A stretch of DNA of 64,000 nt from Palaemon carinicauda (lineage: Eukaryota > Arthropoda > Malacostraca > Decapoda > Palaemonidae): positions 28,599,780 through 28,663,779 of the forward strand of contig NC_090730.1 in the NCBI RefSeq assembly GCF_036898095.1, given 5' to 3'. The position numbers were made by a program, and so were the translations under genes. Below are positions 20,747 through 31,655 of this stretch, one piece after another (the first letter of the stretch is position 1; each line of letters begins with the position of its first letter). The notes under the pieces are model-generated. The model was not told where the DNA came from. It was given only the letters and a program-made list of their open reading frames with translations, and made no database searches.

Positions 20747-21392
20747 CTGCAAGCAATAACTAAGGCATTACTCAAGAAGACAAAATTCACCCATGACTAA
20801 ATAAATTCTTTCAGTAATCTAAAGACAACAGTGAATAAATTCATAAATTTGATGGCTCAACTGTCTTTGATCTTATGTTTCACTATAACTAGAGAAACTG
20901 TAATAAGCATGTGTGCACCACAAGTAGGATGTAATGAAGTTCCGAATAGATTCAAGATAGATGGATGAAATCGTGACATTAACAAAAATTGGTTGACAAA
21001 ACATCACAGGTAATCTAAAAATGGTACATTGGATGTAATCATGAAAATATCAACAGGATTCACTCGTTATGGGAGAAGTGAATGAAGAACTAATACCACA
21101 GTAGATTTTGGAGTGGCTTTTGATATGGTTACTAATAACAGAGTAGCGGAGGAAGACAGACCATAATATACTTTCTGTTATGTAGAAAAAGTCATTTAAC
21201 TGAAGTGTAATATTCTCAGATAATACAAGGGAAATAAGTTATTAAGCAACATAAATTAATGGTGACAGACTTTTTGATGAGATGAGCTGGAGAAAAAATC
21301 AACAGAGCCAAAGAAAGCCCTAGCAAAAAGAAATCCCAAAAATTTATCACTAAGCCTATTTGCAGTATCTTATAATACAGTACCACAAATCT
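20747..21392 (-). other. Intron sequence
   Basis: AT-rich. A faint RT-like plus-strand stretch near 21060-21200 has too many stops to assign. Otherwise nothing seen before DIRS-C begins. Confidence 0.5.
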
Positions 21393-21636
21393 TTTTGATA
21401 ATTAGTATTTTTTTCTAACTGTACAAAACATCATCCTTCAATAGGAGTATGATTTCAGGAAAGCTGGAATGACTGATTAAATTTTTAATGTGATAAATGT
21501 ATTTACCTGCAGGGTGGCCGGTAGGCCCAGACCACACAACAGGTGGAGCAACCCTCACTTTGAACTTTTAACCTAAGATTTGCGGGGTGGTTGAGGCAGG
21601 TAGTATACATAAAAGTACTCGGGTTTGCACACTGTA
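21393..21636 (-). repeat. DIRS-C ITR (3' end), cut by the RTE-like insertion
   Basis: Decayed ITR with TAATTAGTATTTTTTTCTAA (about 21400), then the Y-rich arm ending at the target duplication 21608-21636. Confidence 0.7.
21608..21636. repeat. 29-bp target-site duplication, left copy
   Basis: Begins CATAAAAGTACTCGGG and ends GCACACTGTA. An identical copy is at 25045-25073. The first 3-7 bases may be shared with the element end, so the true duplication is 22-29 bp. Confidence 0.9.
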
Positions 21637-21892
21637 CATACATACATATACCAAAGGCACTTCCCCCGATTTTGGGGGGTAGCCGACAACAACAAGAAAC
21701 AAAACAAAAAGGGGACCTCTACTCTCTACGTTCCTCCAGCCTAACCAGGGACTCAGCCGAGTTCAGCTGGTACTGCTAGGGTGCCACAGCCCAACCTCCC
21801 ACATTTCCACCACAGATGAAGCTTCATACTGCTGAGTCCCCTACTGCTGCTACCTCCGCGGTCATCTAAGGCACCGGAGGAAGCAGCAGGGC

Positions 21893-24286
21893 CTACTGGA
21901 ACTGCGTCACAATCGCTCGCCATTCATTCCTATTTCTAGCACGCTCTCTTGCCTCTCTCACATCTATCCTCCTATCACCCAAAGCTTTCTTCACACCATC
22001 CATCCACCCAAACCTTGGCCTTCCTCTTGTACTTCTCTCATCAACTCTTGCATTCATCACCTTCTTTAGCAGACAGCCATTTTCCATTCTCTCAACATGG
22101 CCAAACCACCTCAACACATTCATATCCACTCTAGCCGCTAACTCATTTCTTACACCCGTTCTCACCCTCACCACTTCGTTCCTAACCCTATCTACTCGAG
22201 ATACACCAGCCATACTTCTCAGACACTTCATCTCAAACACACTCAATTTCTGTCTCTCCATCACTTTCATTCCCCACAACTCCGATCCATACATCACAGT
22301 TGGTACAATCACTTTCTCATATAGAACTCTCTTTACATTCATGCCCAACCCTCTATTTTTTACTACTCCCTTAACTGCCCCCAACACTTTGCAACCTTCA
22401 TTCACTCTCTGACGTACATCTGCTTCCACTCCACCATTTGCTGCAACAACAGACCCCAAGTACTTAAACTGTTCCACCTCCTCAAGTAACACTCCATTCA
22501 ACATGACATTCAACCTTGCACCACCTTCCCTTCTCGTACATCTCATAACCTTACTCTTACCCACATTAACTCTCAACTTCCTTCTCTCACACACCCTTCC
22601 AAATTCTGTCACTAGTCGGTCAAGCTTCTCTTCTGTGTCTGCTACCAGTACAGTATCATCCGCAAACAACAACTGATTTACCTCCCATTCATGATCATTC
22701 TCACCTACCAGTTTTAATCCTCGTCCAAGCACTCGAGCATTCACCTCTCTCACCACTCCATCAACATACAAGTTAAACAACCACGGCGACATCACACATC
22801 CCTGTCTCAGCCCCACTCTCACCGGAAACCAATCACTCACTTCATTTCCTATTCTAACACATGCTTTACTACCTTTGTAGAAACTTTTCACTGCTTGCAA
22901 CAACCTTCCACCAACTCCATATAACCTCATCACATTCCACATTGCTTCCCTATCAACTCTATCATATGCTTTTTCCAGATCCATAAACGCAACATACACC
23001 TCCTTACCTTTTGCTAAATATTTCTCGCATATCTGCCTAACTGTAAAAATCTGATTCATACAACCCCTACCTCTTCTAAAACCACCCTGTACTTCCAAGA
23101 TTGCATTCTCTGTTTTATCCTTAATCCTATTAATCAGTACTCTACCATACACTTTTCCAACTACACTCAACAAACTAATACCTCTTGAATTACAACAGTC
23201 ATGCACATCTCCCTTACCCTTATATAGTGGTACAATACATGCACAGACCCAATCTACTGGTACCATTGACAACACAAAACACACATTAAACAATCTCACC
23301 AACCATTCAAGTACAGTCACACCCCCTTCCTTCAACATCTCAGCTTTCACACCATCCATACCAGATGCTTTTCCTACTCTCGTTTCATCTAGTGCTCTCC
23401 TCACTTCCTCTATTGTAATCTCTCTCTCATTCTCATCTCCCATAACTGGCACCTCAACACCTGGAACAGCAATTATATCTGCCTCCCTATCATCCTCAAC
23501 ATTCAGCAAACTTTCAAAATATTCCGCCCACCTTTTCCTTGCCTCCTCTCCTTTTAACAACCTTCCATTTCCATCTTTCACTGTCTCTTCAATTCTTGCG
23601 CCGGCCTTCCTTACTCTCTTCACTTCTTTCCAAAACTTCTTCTTATTCTCTTCATATGACTGACCCAGTCCCTGACCCCACCTCAGGTCAGCTGCCCTCT
23701 TTGCCTCACGTACCTTGCGCTTTACTTCCACCTTTTGCTCTCTATATTTTTCATACTTCTCTATACTATTACTCTGCAGCCATTCTTCAAAAGCCCTCTT
23801 TTTCTCTTCCACTTTTACCTTCACTCCTTCATTCCACCATTCACTGCCCTTCCTCATGCTGCCTCCAACAACCTTCTTGCCACATACATCACTTGCAATC
23901 CCAACAAAATTTTCTTTTGCTAACTTCCACTCCTCCTCTAAATTACCAGTTTCTCTTACTCTCACCTCGTCATATGCCATTTTCAACCTTTCCTGATATT
24001 TACTTTTTACCCCCGGTTTTATTAGCTCTTCAACCCTCACTAGCTCCCTTTTACATCCACCTACTCTATTCCCCCACTCTTTTGCTACAACTAATTTTCC
24101 TTCCACCAAAAAATGATCAGACATACCGTTAGCCATACCCCTAAACACGTGCACGTCTTTCAATCTTCCAAACATTCTTTTAGTTATCAACACATGATCC
24201 ATTAATGCCCTTTCTACTACTCTTCCATTTGCCACTCTTACCCATGTATACTTATTTTTATCTTTCTTTTTAAAAAAAGCTAGCAC
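21893..24286 (-). pseudogene. RTE-like reverse transcriptase (main part of the ORF)
   Basis: 797 codons without a stop. The first third is a Lys/Glu-rich linker (NEGVKVKVEEKKRAFEEW, KYREQKVEVKRKVREAKRAA). RT motifs follow: IVPLYKGKGD near residue 355, GGFRRGRGCMNQIF, VAFMDLEKAYDRVDR, GLRQGCVMSPWLFNLYVDG and LLFADDTVLVAD (catalytic Asp pair). Then come LRVNVGKSKVM, FKYLGSVV, and the C-terminal LRWFGHVERM and RGRPRFGWMDGVK blocks. The start at 24286 is not genuine: the ORF continues upstream into the endonuclease (24270-24890) but is shifted by one base in a T7 run near 24270-24280, where copy 2 is different. Apart from that slip it is intact, so the insertion is recent. Confidence 0.88.
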
Positions 24287-24890
24287 TTATTACCATCTCT
24301 TGTTCAACACACATATCTACCAGTCTCTCACCACTCTCATTTTCACCTGGTACGCCATACTTCCCAATGACACCTTCTACCTCTCCAGCACCCACTCTAG
24401 CATTTAAGTCACCCATAACAACTACATAATTCCTTCTACCCAGTCCTTCTACACACCTAGTTAATTCATTCCAGAACTCATTCCGCTCTTCTTCACTTTT
24501 CTCACTACCTGGCCCATACGCACTGACAAACGCCCAACATTCCCTACCCAACCTAACCCTTACCCACATTAACCTAGATGATATCTCCTTCCATTCCACT
24601 ACTTTACCTGTCATCCATTCACTCAGCAATAAAGCCACACCCTCTCTCGCTCTTCCCCTTTCAATCCCAGACACTCTACCAGACATTTCACCAAACATCA
24701 CTTCACCCTTTCCTTTCATCTTTGTCTCACACAAGGCCAATACATCCATCCTTCTACTTCTAAACATACTTCCAATCTCACATCTTTTACTCTCTATCGT
24801 ACTACATCCACGCACATTCAAACACCCCAAAACTAGAGTGCGGGGAGCAGTTACTCTCCCCCCAGCTCCATCTCTTTGTTGCTGTCTCAC
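24270..24890 (-). pseudogene. RTE-like AP endonuclease domain
   Basis: 206 codons ending in SASFF and TAA. Motifs of the exonuclease III-like nuclease are visible: LGCLNVRG (N of the first box), LALCETKMKG (catalytic E), SAYGP, VVMGDLNARVG (D and N) and a C-terminal part that continues in the RT frame (NGMSDHFLVEG, the SDH box at about 24115). The enzyme nicks the target for primed reverse transcription. The homopolymer shift near 24275 separates it from the RT. The true initiator could be the ATG at 24890 or lie upstream. Confidence 0.85.
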
Positions 24891-24991
24891 AGGATTTTCT
24901 ATACAGGAGAGGGGGTTCCCAGCCCCCTCGTCCCGTCCCTTTTAGTCGCCTCTTACGACACGCAGGGATAACGTTGGCGCTATTCTAATTG

Positions 24992-25051
24992 TTTTATGCC
25001 CCCGCGGCCACAGGGGGCTTTTATGCCCCCGCGGCCACAGGGGGCATAAAA
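24992..25051 (-). repeat. Tandem GC-rich hairpin units at the RTE-like 5' end
   Basis: Two copies of a 27-bp unit (GCCCCCTGTGGCCGCGGGGG plus CATAAAA on the minus strand). Each folds GCCCCC with GGGGGC. Together with the flanking duplication, 25019-25051 forms a 12-bp perfect stem (TTTTATGCCCCC with GGGGGCATAAAA) and a 9-nt loop. Copy 2 keeps only part of one unit (60497-60514). Confidence 0.85.
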
Positions 25052-25073
25052 GTACTCGGGTTTGCACACTGTA
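25045..25073. repeat. 29-bp target-site duplication, right copy
   Basis: Identical to 21608-21636. Confidence 0.9.
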
Positions 25074-25484
25074 GTTAGGAAAAATAAAAATTAATTAAAA
25101 AAGTTGTGATTTCTTCCAACATGAATACAAACCATTGTTCTTTAATAGAATAATCAGTCTTTGTAGGTAGTAGGTTGGCGAGGGCACCAGCCGCCCGTTG
25201 AAATACTACCACTAGAGGGGTATTGGATCCTTTGACTGGCCAGACAGTAATGCATTGGATCCTCTCTCTGGTTACGGCTTATTTTTTCTTTGCCTACACT
25301 TACACAGAATAGTCTGGCCTATTCTTTACATATTCTCGTCTTTCCTCATACACCTGACAACAATGAGATACTAAACATTTCTTCACCCAAGGGGTTAATT
25401 ACTGTACTGCAATTTGTTCAGTGTACTTTCCTCTTGGTAAGGGTAGAAGAGAGACTTTAGCTACGGTAAGCAGCTCTTATAGGA
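25074..25484 (-). repeat. DIRS-C ICR and 3' non-coding remnant
   Basis: Starts GTTAGGAAAAATAAAAATTA, then GTTGTGA-TTT-CTTCCAAC, the decayed ICR junction (TTT near 25110). The rest of the segment has no ORF. Confidence 0.65.
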
Positions 25485-25938
25485 GAAGGACACTCCAAAA
25501 TTAAACCATTGTTCTCTAGTCTTGGGTAGTGCCATAGCCTCTGTACCATGGTCATCCACTATCTTGGGTTTGAGTTCTCTTGCTTGAGGGTACACTCGGG
25601 CACACTATTCTATCTTATTATTATTTTTTTTTCTTCTTGTTTTTTTAAATGGTGCGTTGGTCAGGCTTAATAGAAGGGCCATGGATGCCTGGTGGTTTAT
25701 CAAGAGGTTGTCTTTTCCTTTTTCTGATTCTTTTACTTCTCAAAACCATCCTTACTGTCCTCTCTTCAGTTAAAGTGGCTATCCTGGAGGGTATTTAGCC
25801 TTGCATGGTGTATCGGCTCCTCCATGTTGACCAGTTTTTCCGACTTTTTACCATAGTCTATGGGTATCATCAATCACTTTATTTATAATTCTGTACATAT
25901 TGTTTTTGTTATAATTCTTGTCAATCTAGTTTTTAAGT

Positions 25939-26364
25939 ATGATGTCTCTTTTTTTATTTCTATTAATTCTTAAGCTGTCTGGAGACATTGAGCGAAATCC
26001 GGGACCAGTACGTCCTAGATTTCGTCAATGTCGTCTTCTGTATTGCAATATCCGTGGTCTTCATGCAAATATCCAAGACCTTACAGTTGCGTCCAGACAG
26101 TATGATATTCTTTTGTGCTCAGAAACTTTGGTTTCTAATATGAGGCACTCATCTGAGCTCCTTATAACTGGTTTTAAGAAGGCAATAATGGTGTAACGTG
26201 ATACCATCCCTAGGGCCAGGGGAATGGCGGTGTATATTAGGGCCGAGTACCCTGCTTCTCATTAGTCCTGCTATCAATGTGGATGTTATGAGATTCAGTT
26301 AATAAAAGTTTGTGGCAGGCATAACAAATTTTATTTGTGTTCGATCTACCAGAATCCAGACATG
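25939..26364 (+). pseudogene. CR1/L2-like endonuclease, N-terminal part with 2A-like peptide
   Basis: From ATG 25939 the peptide is a short hydrophobic stretch (MMSLFLFLLILKLS), then GDIERNPGP (25981-26007), then the start of the endonuclease: LLYCNIRGL, DILLCSETLVS. It stops at 26194-26196; in-frame residues continue with further stops to YQNPD at 26360, where the Tigger element begins. The D-x-E-x-N-P-G-P motif is the ribosome-skipping 2A signature, known from several APE-type non-LTR elements, where it lies at the N-terminus. Whether skipping occurs here is inference. The ORF is dead through stops and the transposon. Confidence 0.78.
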
Positions 26365-28990
26365 CAGTGGAACCTCTACATACGATTGTCCTAACATACG
26401 AATTTTCCAACATACGAAGTAAAATTCGACCAAATTTCTGTCTCAACATACGAAGTGTTGCTCCAACATACGAAGTAAACAATACGCTTACCCGTGGAAT
26501 TTTCTCGAAAGGGTCCGTGTCGTTTGTTGTTGATGCCTCTAAACGGCAGCACATCGGAGGGACGCCAATCGAGCGTCACATTGATCAGTCCTCTCATCGC
26601 GTGCGCATCGTGTGGTTGTCCTCTATTTGCTCAGTTTTAACAGTTTTTTATCTTGCCTTTTCACGTGTTGTTTTCTGTGTTCCGTAATCATGGGTCCTAA
26701 AAAGCTTAGTTTCGGTTCAGGAAGTAGTAGCAGTGGTGAGAAAAAGAGGAAGTCTATGCTTTCATTAGAATTAAAGCAGGAAATAGAAAAGCGTGACCGA
26801 GGTGTACGTGTTAGTGATCTGGCTGAACAATATGGCCGGAATATGTCTACGATCTCGACGATCATAAAACAGAAGTCAGCCATTAAAGCAGTGAAACCTT
26901 CGAAGGGGATCATGATTATTTCTAAACGTTGTAGTCCTACTCTGGAAGAGATGGAACGCCTTTTGTTGATCTGGAAAAAGGACAAGGAGATTGTTGGCGA
27001 TATGATCACAGAAACGATCATTTGTGAGAAGGCCAGCGCTATCTGCAGTGACTTGAAGGCAGCGCGCTCTCGGGGTGACGCGGGGGAGAGTTCAGCCGAT
27101 CCTACGACGGAGGAATTAAAGGCGTCTCAAGGTTGGTTCGAGAAATTTAGGAAACGGACCGGGATTCATTCAGTTGTTCGTCATGGAGAAGCTTCGAGTT
27201 AGGACACCAAGGCTGCTAAAGACTTTGTTAAAAAGTTCGAAAGCATCGTGGAGGAGGAAGGTTACGTAGAGCAGCAGGTGTTCAACTGCGATGAAACCGG
27301 TCTGTTTTGGAAAAAGATGCCTAGTCAAACGTACATTACCGCCGAAGAGAAGAAAATGTCTGGACATAAGCCAATGAAGGATCGGTTGACTCTTGCGCTT
27401 TGTGCCAACGCCAGCGGGGACTGCAAAATTGAGCCTTTGTTAGTTTACCATTCCGAAAACCCTAGGGCATTTAAAGCACATAGAATTAATAAAGACCTGC
27501 TACATGTTCTATGGCATTCTAATTCTAAGGCTTGGGTTACTAGGCATATCTTTGTGGAATAGGTAAACGTAGTTTTCGGCCCTGCTGTCAAGAAGTATCT
27601 TCAGGAGAGGAATTTGCCTTTGAAGTGCTTGCTTTGTTTGGACAATGCACCCGCTCACCCTCCTTGACTCGAAGATGATATCATCGACGAATACAAATTC
27701 ATCAAGGTGTTGTATCTTCCACCGAATACCACCCTTATCCTCCAGCCCATGGACCAGCAAGTCAACTCTAATTTTAAGAAGCTGTACACCAAGCACTTAT
27801 TTAAGCAGTGCTTTAATGTCACGCAAAGCACCAACTTAACTTTGCGTGAATTTTGGAGGAGCCACTTCAATATCGTGCACTGCTTAAAGATCATTGATCA
27901 GGCTTGGGAGGGAGTAACTCGTCGGACCCTGAATTCCGCTTGGAAGAAGCTTTGGCCTGATGCTGTTGCTCCCAGAGATTTCGAAGGTTTTGGCCCCGAG
28001 AATAAACCTGTGCTTGCCGCCGAGGAAGACGTCAAAGAGATTGTATCCCTTGGCAAGTCCATGGGTCTGGAGGTGGATGAAGATGACATCACCGAACCCG
28101 TCGATGAGCATCACAAAGAGCTCACCACCGAGGAACTCAAGGAGCTGCAAGCCATGCAGCATGATGAGTTCCAAGCGCAGTTGAGTGAGTCGGAGGAGAT
28201 CGAGGAGGTAGGGGAAATCTTAGTTACGGCGGAAATAAAACAGATGTTGGCATATCATCAACACGTTGTTGATTTCATCGACAAGCATCACCCACAGAAA
28301 CTTCAGGTTTGCCGTGTTGTTGCGCAGTTCGATGATGTTTGCTTAACGCATTTTAGAAAAATCCTCAAAGGCTGTAGTAAGCAACTTTCACTCGATAGTT
28401 TCTTTAAAAAATCTTTAAAACGGTCTAGTGATCGTGATGAAAAGAAAATTAAGTGAAGCAATGAAAAGGAAGACCGAATCGAGTGAAAGTGATGAAAATT
28501 AAAAATAAGAAAAGAAAAAATGTAAAAAAAAATATAAAATTATAAAAATGAAAAAAAATAAGATAAGTTAAGTTAGAAGTTCACGTAGTAGTGTAAGTTA
28601 GTGTAAGTTATCGTACACGTTATCGTACAAAATCACCGTCCCTACCTCCTCGCTGATCTTCCATCTCCTCCTGCGTAGAAGTCCCTACACCTGCGCTGGC
28701 CTGTCGCTAAGGTAAAGTGTTACATTACAACCTGTTTTTTATTTATTATTTCATTATTATTCTTCTTTTTTTTGGTTTGTAATATGTATTTATGATACAG
28801 TTATTGTATTAATGTCATGTGTAATTACGTGTAGCCATTTATTAAGGAATTATTATGGGTTTTTAGGCTGAGGAACAAATTAAATCAATTACCATGTATT
28901 CTTATGGGAATATTTGCTCCAACATACGATCGTTTTAACATACAAAGCAGTTTCTGGAACGAATTAAGATCGTATGTAGAGGTATCACTG
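26365..28990 (+). mobile_element. Tigger/pogo-type DNA transposon inserted in the CR1/L2-like endonuclease
   Basis: 2626 bp. The terminal inverted repeats are CAGTGGAACCTCTACATACG at the left and its near complement at the right (CGTATGTAGAGGTATCACTG). Subterminal AACATACGA repeats occur four times near the left end and twice near the right. It encodes one degenerate Tigger transposase. The usual TA duplication is not seen: the left flank is ATG and the right flank GAT. The host ORF resumes as DDSIFD immediately after the element, so the integration point is exact. Confidence 0.88.
26690..28456 (+). pseudogene. Tigger (pogo family) transposase
   Basis: One reading frame from ATG 26690 (MGPKKLSFGSG) to the stop at 28457, interrupted by only three stops: TAG 27200, TAG 27560 and TGA 27665. 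The N-terminal helix-turn-helix is pogo/CENP-B-like (LELKQEIEKRDRG, DLAEQYGRNMSTISTII). A second DNA-binding part ends in GWFEKFRKRTGIHSV. The DDE domain shows FNCDETGLFWKKMP (first Asp), CLLCLDNAPAHPP (second) and LPPNTTLILQPMDQ (third), the spacing of Tigger DDxD enzymes. The acidic C-terminus is typical. All three catalytic Asp survive. The lack of frameshifts suggests decay by point mutation only. Function would be cut-and-paste of its own ends. Confidence 0.9.
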
Positions 28991-29602
28991 GATGATTCTA
29001 TCTTTGATTGTCTTCTTACCATTATTGCTAAGATACAAGAAGATGATAGAAAGGCTTCTTTTGTCTTTGTAGGTGATTTTAATGCTCACCATAGGGAGTA
29101 GTTAAGTTCTATCTCTCCTACTGATCACCATGGCTTAAGAGCTTTAGACTTTGCCTCTAAATCAGGTTGTGAGCAAATCATAAATGAAGCTACTCACAGG
29201 TCTGGTAATTGCTTGGACCTCGTATACACTGACTCCCCTAGCGTTATAACTAGTAAGGTTGGTTCTCCAGTCGGGACATCTGATCATGCCTTGATTTCAT
29301 TAGTAGTTAAGACTGAGCAGCCTGTCCCTGATATATCATACTCTTGTAATATTTATATGAAATCCCAAGCAGACTGGAATGGGATTTTGCATGATCTTTT
29401 GTGGTTGAATTGGTCACAATTATATAGTAGTGTAGATCCAGTTGTCCCTTTGAATGAGAATCTAGTCAACATAATTGATAGGCGTATCCCTTCTCGTGTG
29501 CTAAGGTACCGAGTGAAGGACAAACCATATTCAATTACGATTGTAGACGTGCTTATTTGGAGAAGCAGGAGGCCTATCATGTTTGGAAGGGTAACAGATC
29601 AG
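28991..29602 (+). pseudogene. CR1/L2-like endonuclease, C-terminal part
   Basis: Resumes at DDSIFDCLLTIIAKIQEDD, then SFVFVGDFNAHHRE (catalytic D/N box). A stop at 29099 follows, then NCLDLVYTDSP and GTSDHALISL (SDH box, near 29280). The reading frames match CR1-type endonucleases. One stop and a shift near 29560 precede the linker to the RT. Confidence 0.8.
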
Positions 29603-31390
29603 ATTTGACCTGGAACAACTATACTCAGCTTCGAGCTTTTGCTCAGAGAGTTTATGCCTCAACTGAAAAGGAATACAATTTAACCATAAAAGAAACCCTT
29701 TCTGGTACAACTCAGGAACATAAATGTTGGTCTACCCTTAAATCTGCACTCTTTGGTGTAGATGCAACAGTTCCTCCTTTACTTGAACCAGATGGCTCAG
29801 TCACTCACTGTCCAAAGGAAAAGGCAACCCTTTTGGCTGATGTTTTTTACAGTAAACAGAGTAATGAAAAACTTGAACTTCCTCATTCCTGTTTTTCTGA
29901 GGCTAAACTAACTAGTTTAGCTTTTCGATCTTGTGAGATTAAAGCTCTGTTGATGGACCTTGATGCTTATGGAGGTGTAGACCCAAATTGTATTTTTCTT
30001 TTGTTTTTTTATAGAGGGCAGATTTCTTAGCTCCAAAGTTATCTGTTATTTTACGCAAGTTAGCAAGAAGAGGAGCTTTTAGCACTTGTTGGAGAATTGG
30101 TAATGTTACTCCTCTATGTAAATGTGTTTGTGGTAGCTCAAGTCCCACTGATTACCGCCCGATTTCCATAACTCCCATATTATATAAAGTTTTTGAACGT
30201 CTTCTGGCAAAACGTCTTAATAGGTTTGCTGAAGGTAATCATCTACTCCCTAGTTTGCAATTTGGTTTTCGTAAAGGCCTTGGAGCATGTGATGCCCTTC
30301 TAACAATCTCCAATGCTGTACAGGAATCCCTTGATTGTGGTCGGGAAGTTCATATGATTGGCCTTGATTTTAGTGCTGCCTTTGACCGTGTTAATCATGA
30401 GGCCCTTGTTTTCAAACTCAAACAGTTGGGAGTGGGTGGGACGTTTCTTAGCATTATTATTGATTTTTTAAGTAATAGATCTCAAAGAGTTGTTGTTGAT
30501 GGGCACCATAGTGAATATAGGAATGTGATATCCGGTGTTCCACAGGGTAGTGTTCTTGGCCCATTACTTTTCATGCTATATACACGACATGTGGTTTGGC
30601 TTAGAAAAAAAAGCTTGTTGCATATGCAGATGATGCTACTCTCTTTGCATCAATTCCATCCCCTGAATGTAGATCTGGGGTTAGTGAATTCCTTAATAGA
30701 GATTTAGCTAAAATTAGTGCATGGTGCAAATTATGGGGTATGAAGTTGAATCCTAACAAAACTCAAAGTATGATTGTAAGTAGGTCAAGGATGGTGGCTC
30801 CTCAACATCTGGATCTCAGAATTGATACTGTTTCTTTAAATTTGTATGACTCTTTTAAAATTTTAGGTGTGATTCTCGCTGTGTTTTCTTCAATTGCACA
30901 AAAAATTGGCTTATTGAGAAAGTCTTACAAGATTTTCGGTGATCAATCTATTCTGAAGAAGCATTTTAATTCTTTCATTCGATCCTGTTTTGAGTATTGT
31001 TCTCCTGTCTGGTCTTCAGCTGCTGATTCTCATCTTAATTTGTTTGACAGAAACTTACGGTCTATTAAATTCCTTAATCCTGATCTAGATATTAATCTTT
31101 GGCACCGTCGTTCAATTAGTTCATTATGCATGTTGCATAAGATTTTTCATAACTCTGATCATCCTTTACATTCGGATCTTCCAGGACAATTCTATCCTGT
31201 TTGTAATACTAGGCAGGCAGTTAATTCTAATAGCCAGGCCTTCTCCATCATGAGGCTCAATACTATATAGTATTCTAGGAGTTTTATTCCAGCTGTTACC
31301 AAGTTGTGGAATGATCTTCCTAATCGGGTAGTTGAATCAGTAGAACTTCAAAAGTTCAAAGTTGGAGCAAATGTTTTTATGTTGACCAGG
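29557..31390 (+). pseudogene. CR1/L2-like reverse transcriptase
   Basis: The linker (29557-30030) and RT motifs follow in two or three frames: PTDYRPISITPILYKVFE (30150), FGFRKGLGACDALL, IGLDFSAAFDRVNHEAL and VISGVPQGSVLGPLLF. A shift in an A-rich run near 30608 is followed by YADDATLF (about 30623) and MKLNPNKTQSMIVS (30740). The C-terminal segment has HKIFHNSDHPLHSDLP and, after a stop at 31268, FIPAVTKLWNDLP. Catalytic DD is intact. It copied the element from its 3' UTR. At least three lesions make it inactive. Confidence 0.82.
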
Positions 31391-31655
31391 GTGACCCGAG
31401 TCTTTTTATAGTTTATATATGACATATCTGTTTTTGACGTTAATAGTTTATATAGGACATATCTGTTTTGACGCTGTTACTGTTTTTAGAATGATATATT
31501 GTTAATTTATTCTCATCATTTATTTATTTCCTTATTTCCTTTCCTCACTGGGCTATTTTTCCCTGTTGGAGCCCTTGGGCTTATAGCATCTTGCTTTTCC
31601 AACTAGGGTTGTAGCTTGGCTAGTAAAAATAATAATAACAATAATAATAATAATA
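31391..31655 (+). repeat. CR1/L2-like 3' UTR and (AAT)n tail
   Basis: Includes a near repeat of TAGTTTATATA-GACATATCTGTTTT (31409 and 31445), the conserved CTCACTGGGCTATTTTTCCC block, CCAACTAGGGTTGTAGCTTG and an (AATAAT)n tail. Confidence 0.82.

Larger units (their letters stand above)
21637..25044 (-). mobile_element. RTE-like non-LTR retrotransposon, near full length (copy 1)
   Basis: 3408 bp between perfect long target duplications. On the minus strand: GC-rich repeated 5' end (25044-24992), 5' UTR with a stem-loop, endonuclease ORF, reverse transcriptase ORF, a 3' UTR and a short (TATG)n tail at 21637-21655. A second copy of the same family on the plus strand is at 60497-63856, and the two translate almost identically. 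The single-ORF endonuclease-RT layout, short 3' UTR and short repeat tail fit RTE-type elements; the clade is assigned by motif style only. It split the DIRS-C terminal region, so it is younger than DIRS-C. Confidence 0.85.
25485..31655 (+). mobile_element. CR1/L2-like non-LTR retrotransposon with 2A-like motif (copy 1), split by a Tigger element
   Basis: Plus strand, inside DIRS-C. A 5' leader (25485-25938) is followed by endonuclease, reverse transcriptase, a 3' UTR ending CCAACTAGGGTTGTAGCTTG and an (AAT)n tail to about 31655. A Tigger transposon occupies 26365-28990. The left boundary is approximate, because the leader resembles a repeat and no clear target duplication was found. The RT motifs (GVPQGSVLGPLLF, MKLNPNKTQSMIVSRSR) and the C-terminal region are of the CR1/L2/Rex kind. 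Two more copies of its 3' end are in the window (15098-15217, 42677-43330). Confidence 0.8.

Noticed and set aside
23539..24132. 197-codon plus-strand ORF
   Set aside because: A shadow of the RTE-like RT on the other strand; the Ser/Leu/Pro composition comes from antisense of Lys/Glu-rich coding. The same shadow appears at 61362-61835 in copy 2.
24930..25051. HDV-like self-cleaving ribozyme at the RTE-like 5' end
   Set aside because: The stem-loops are real, but I could not assign P1, P2, P3 and P4 in the required order; kept only as a test in the findings.
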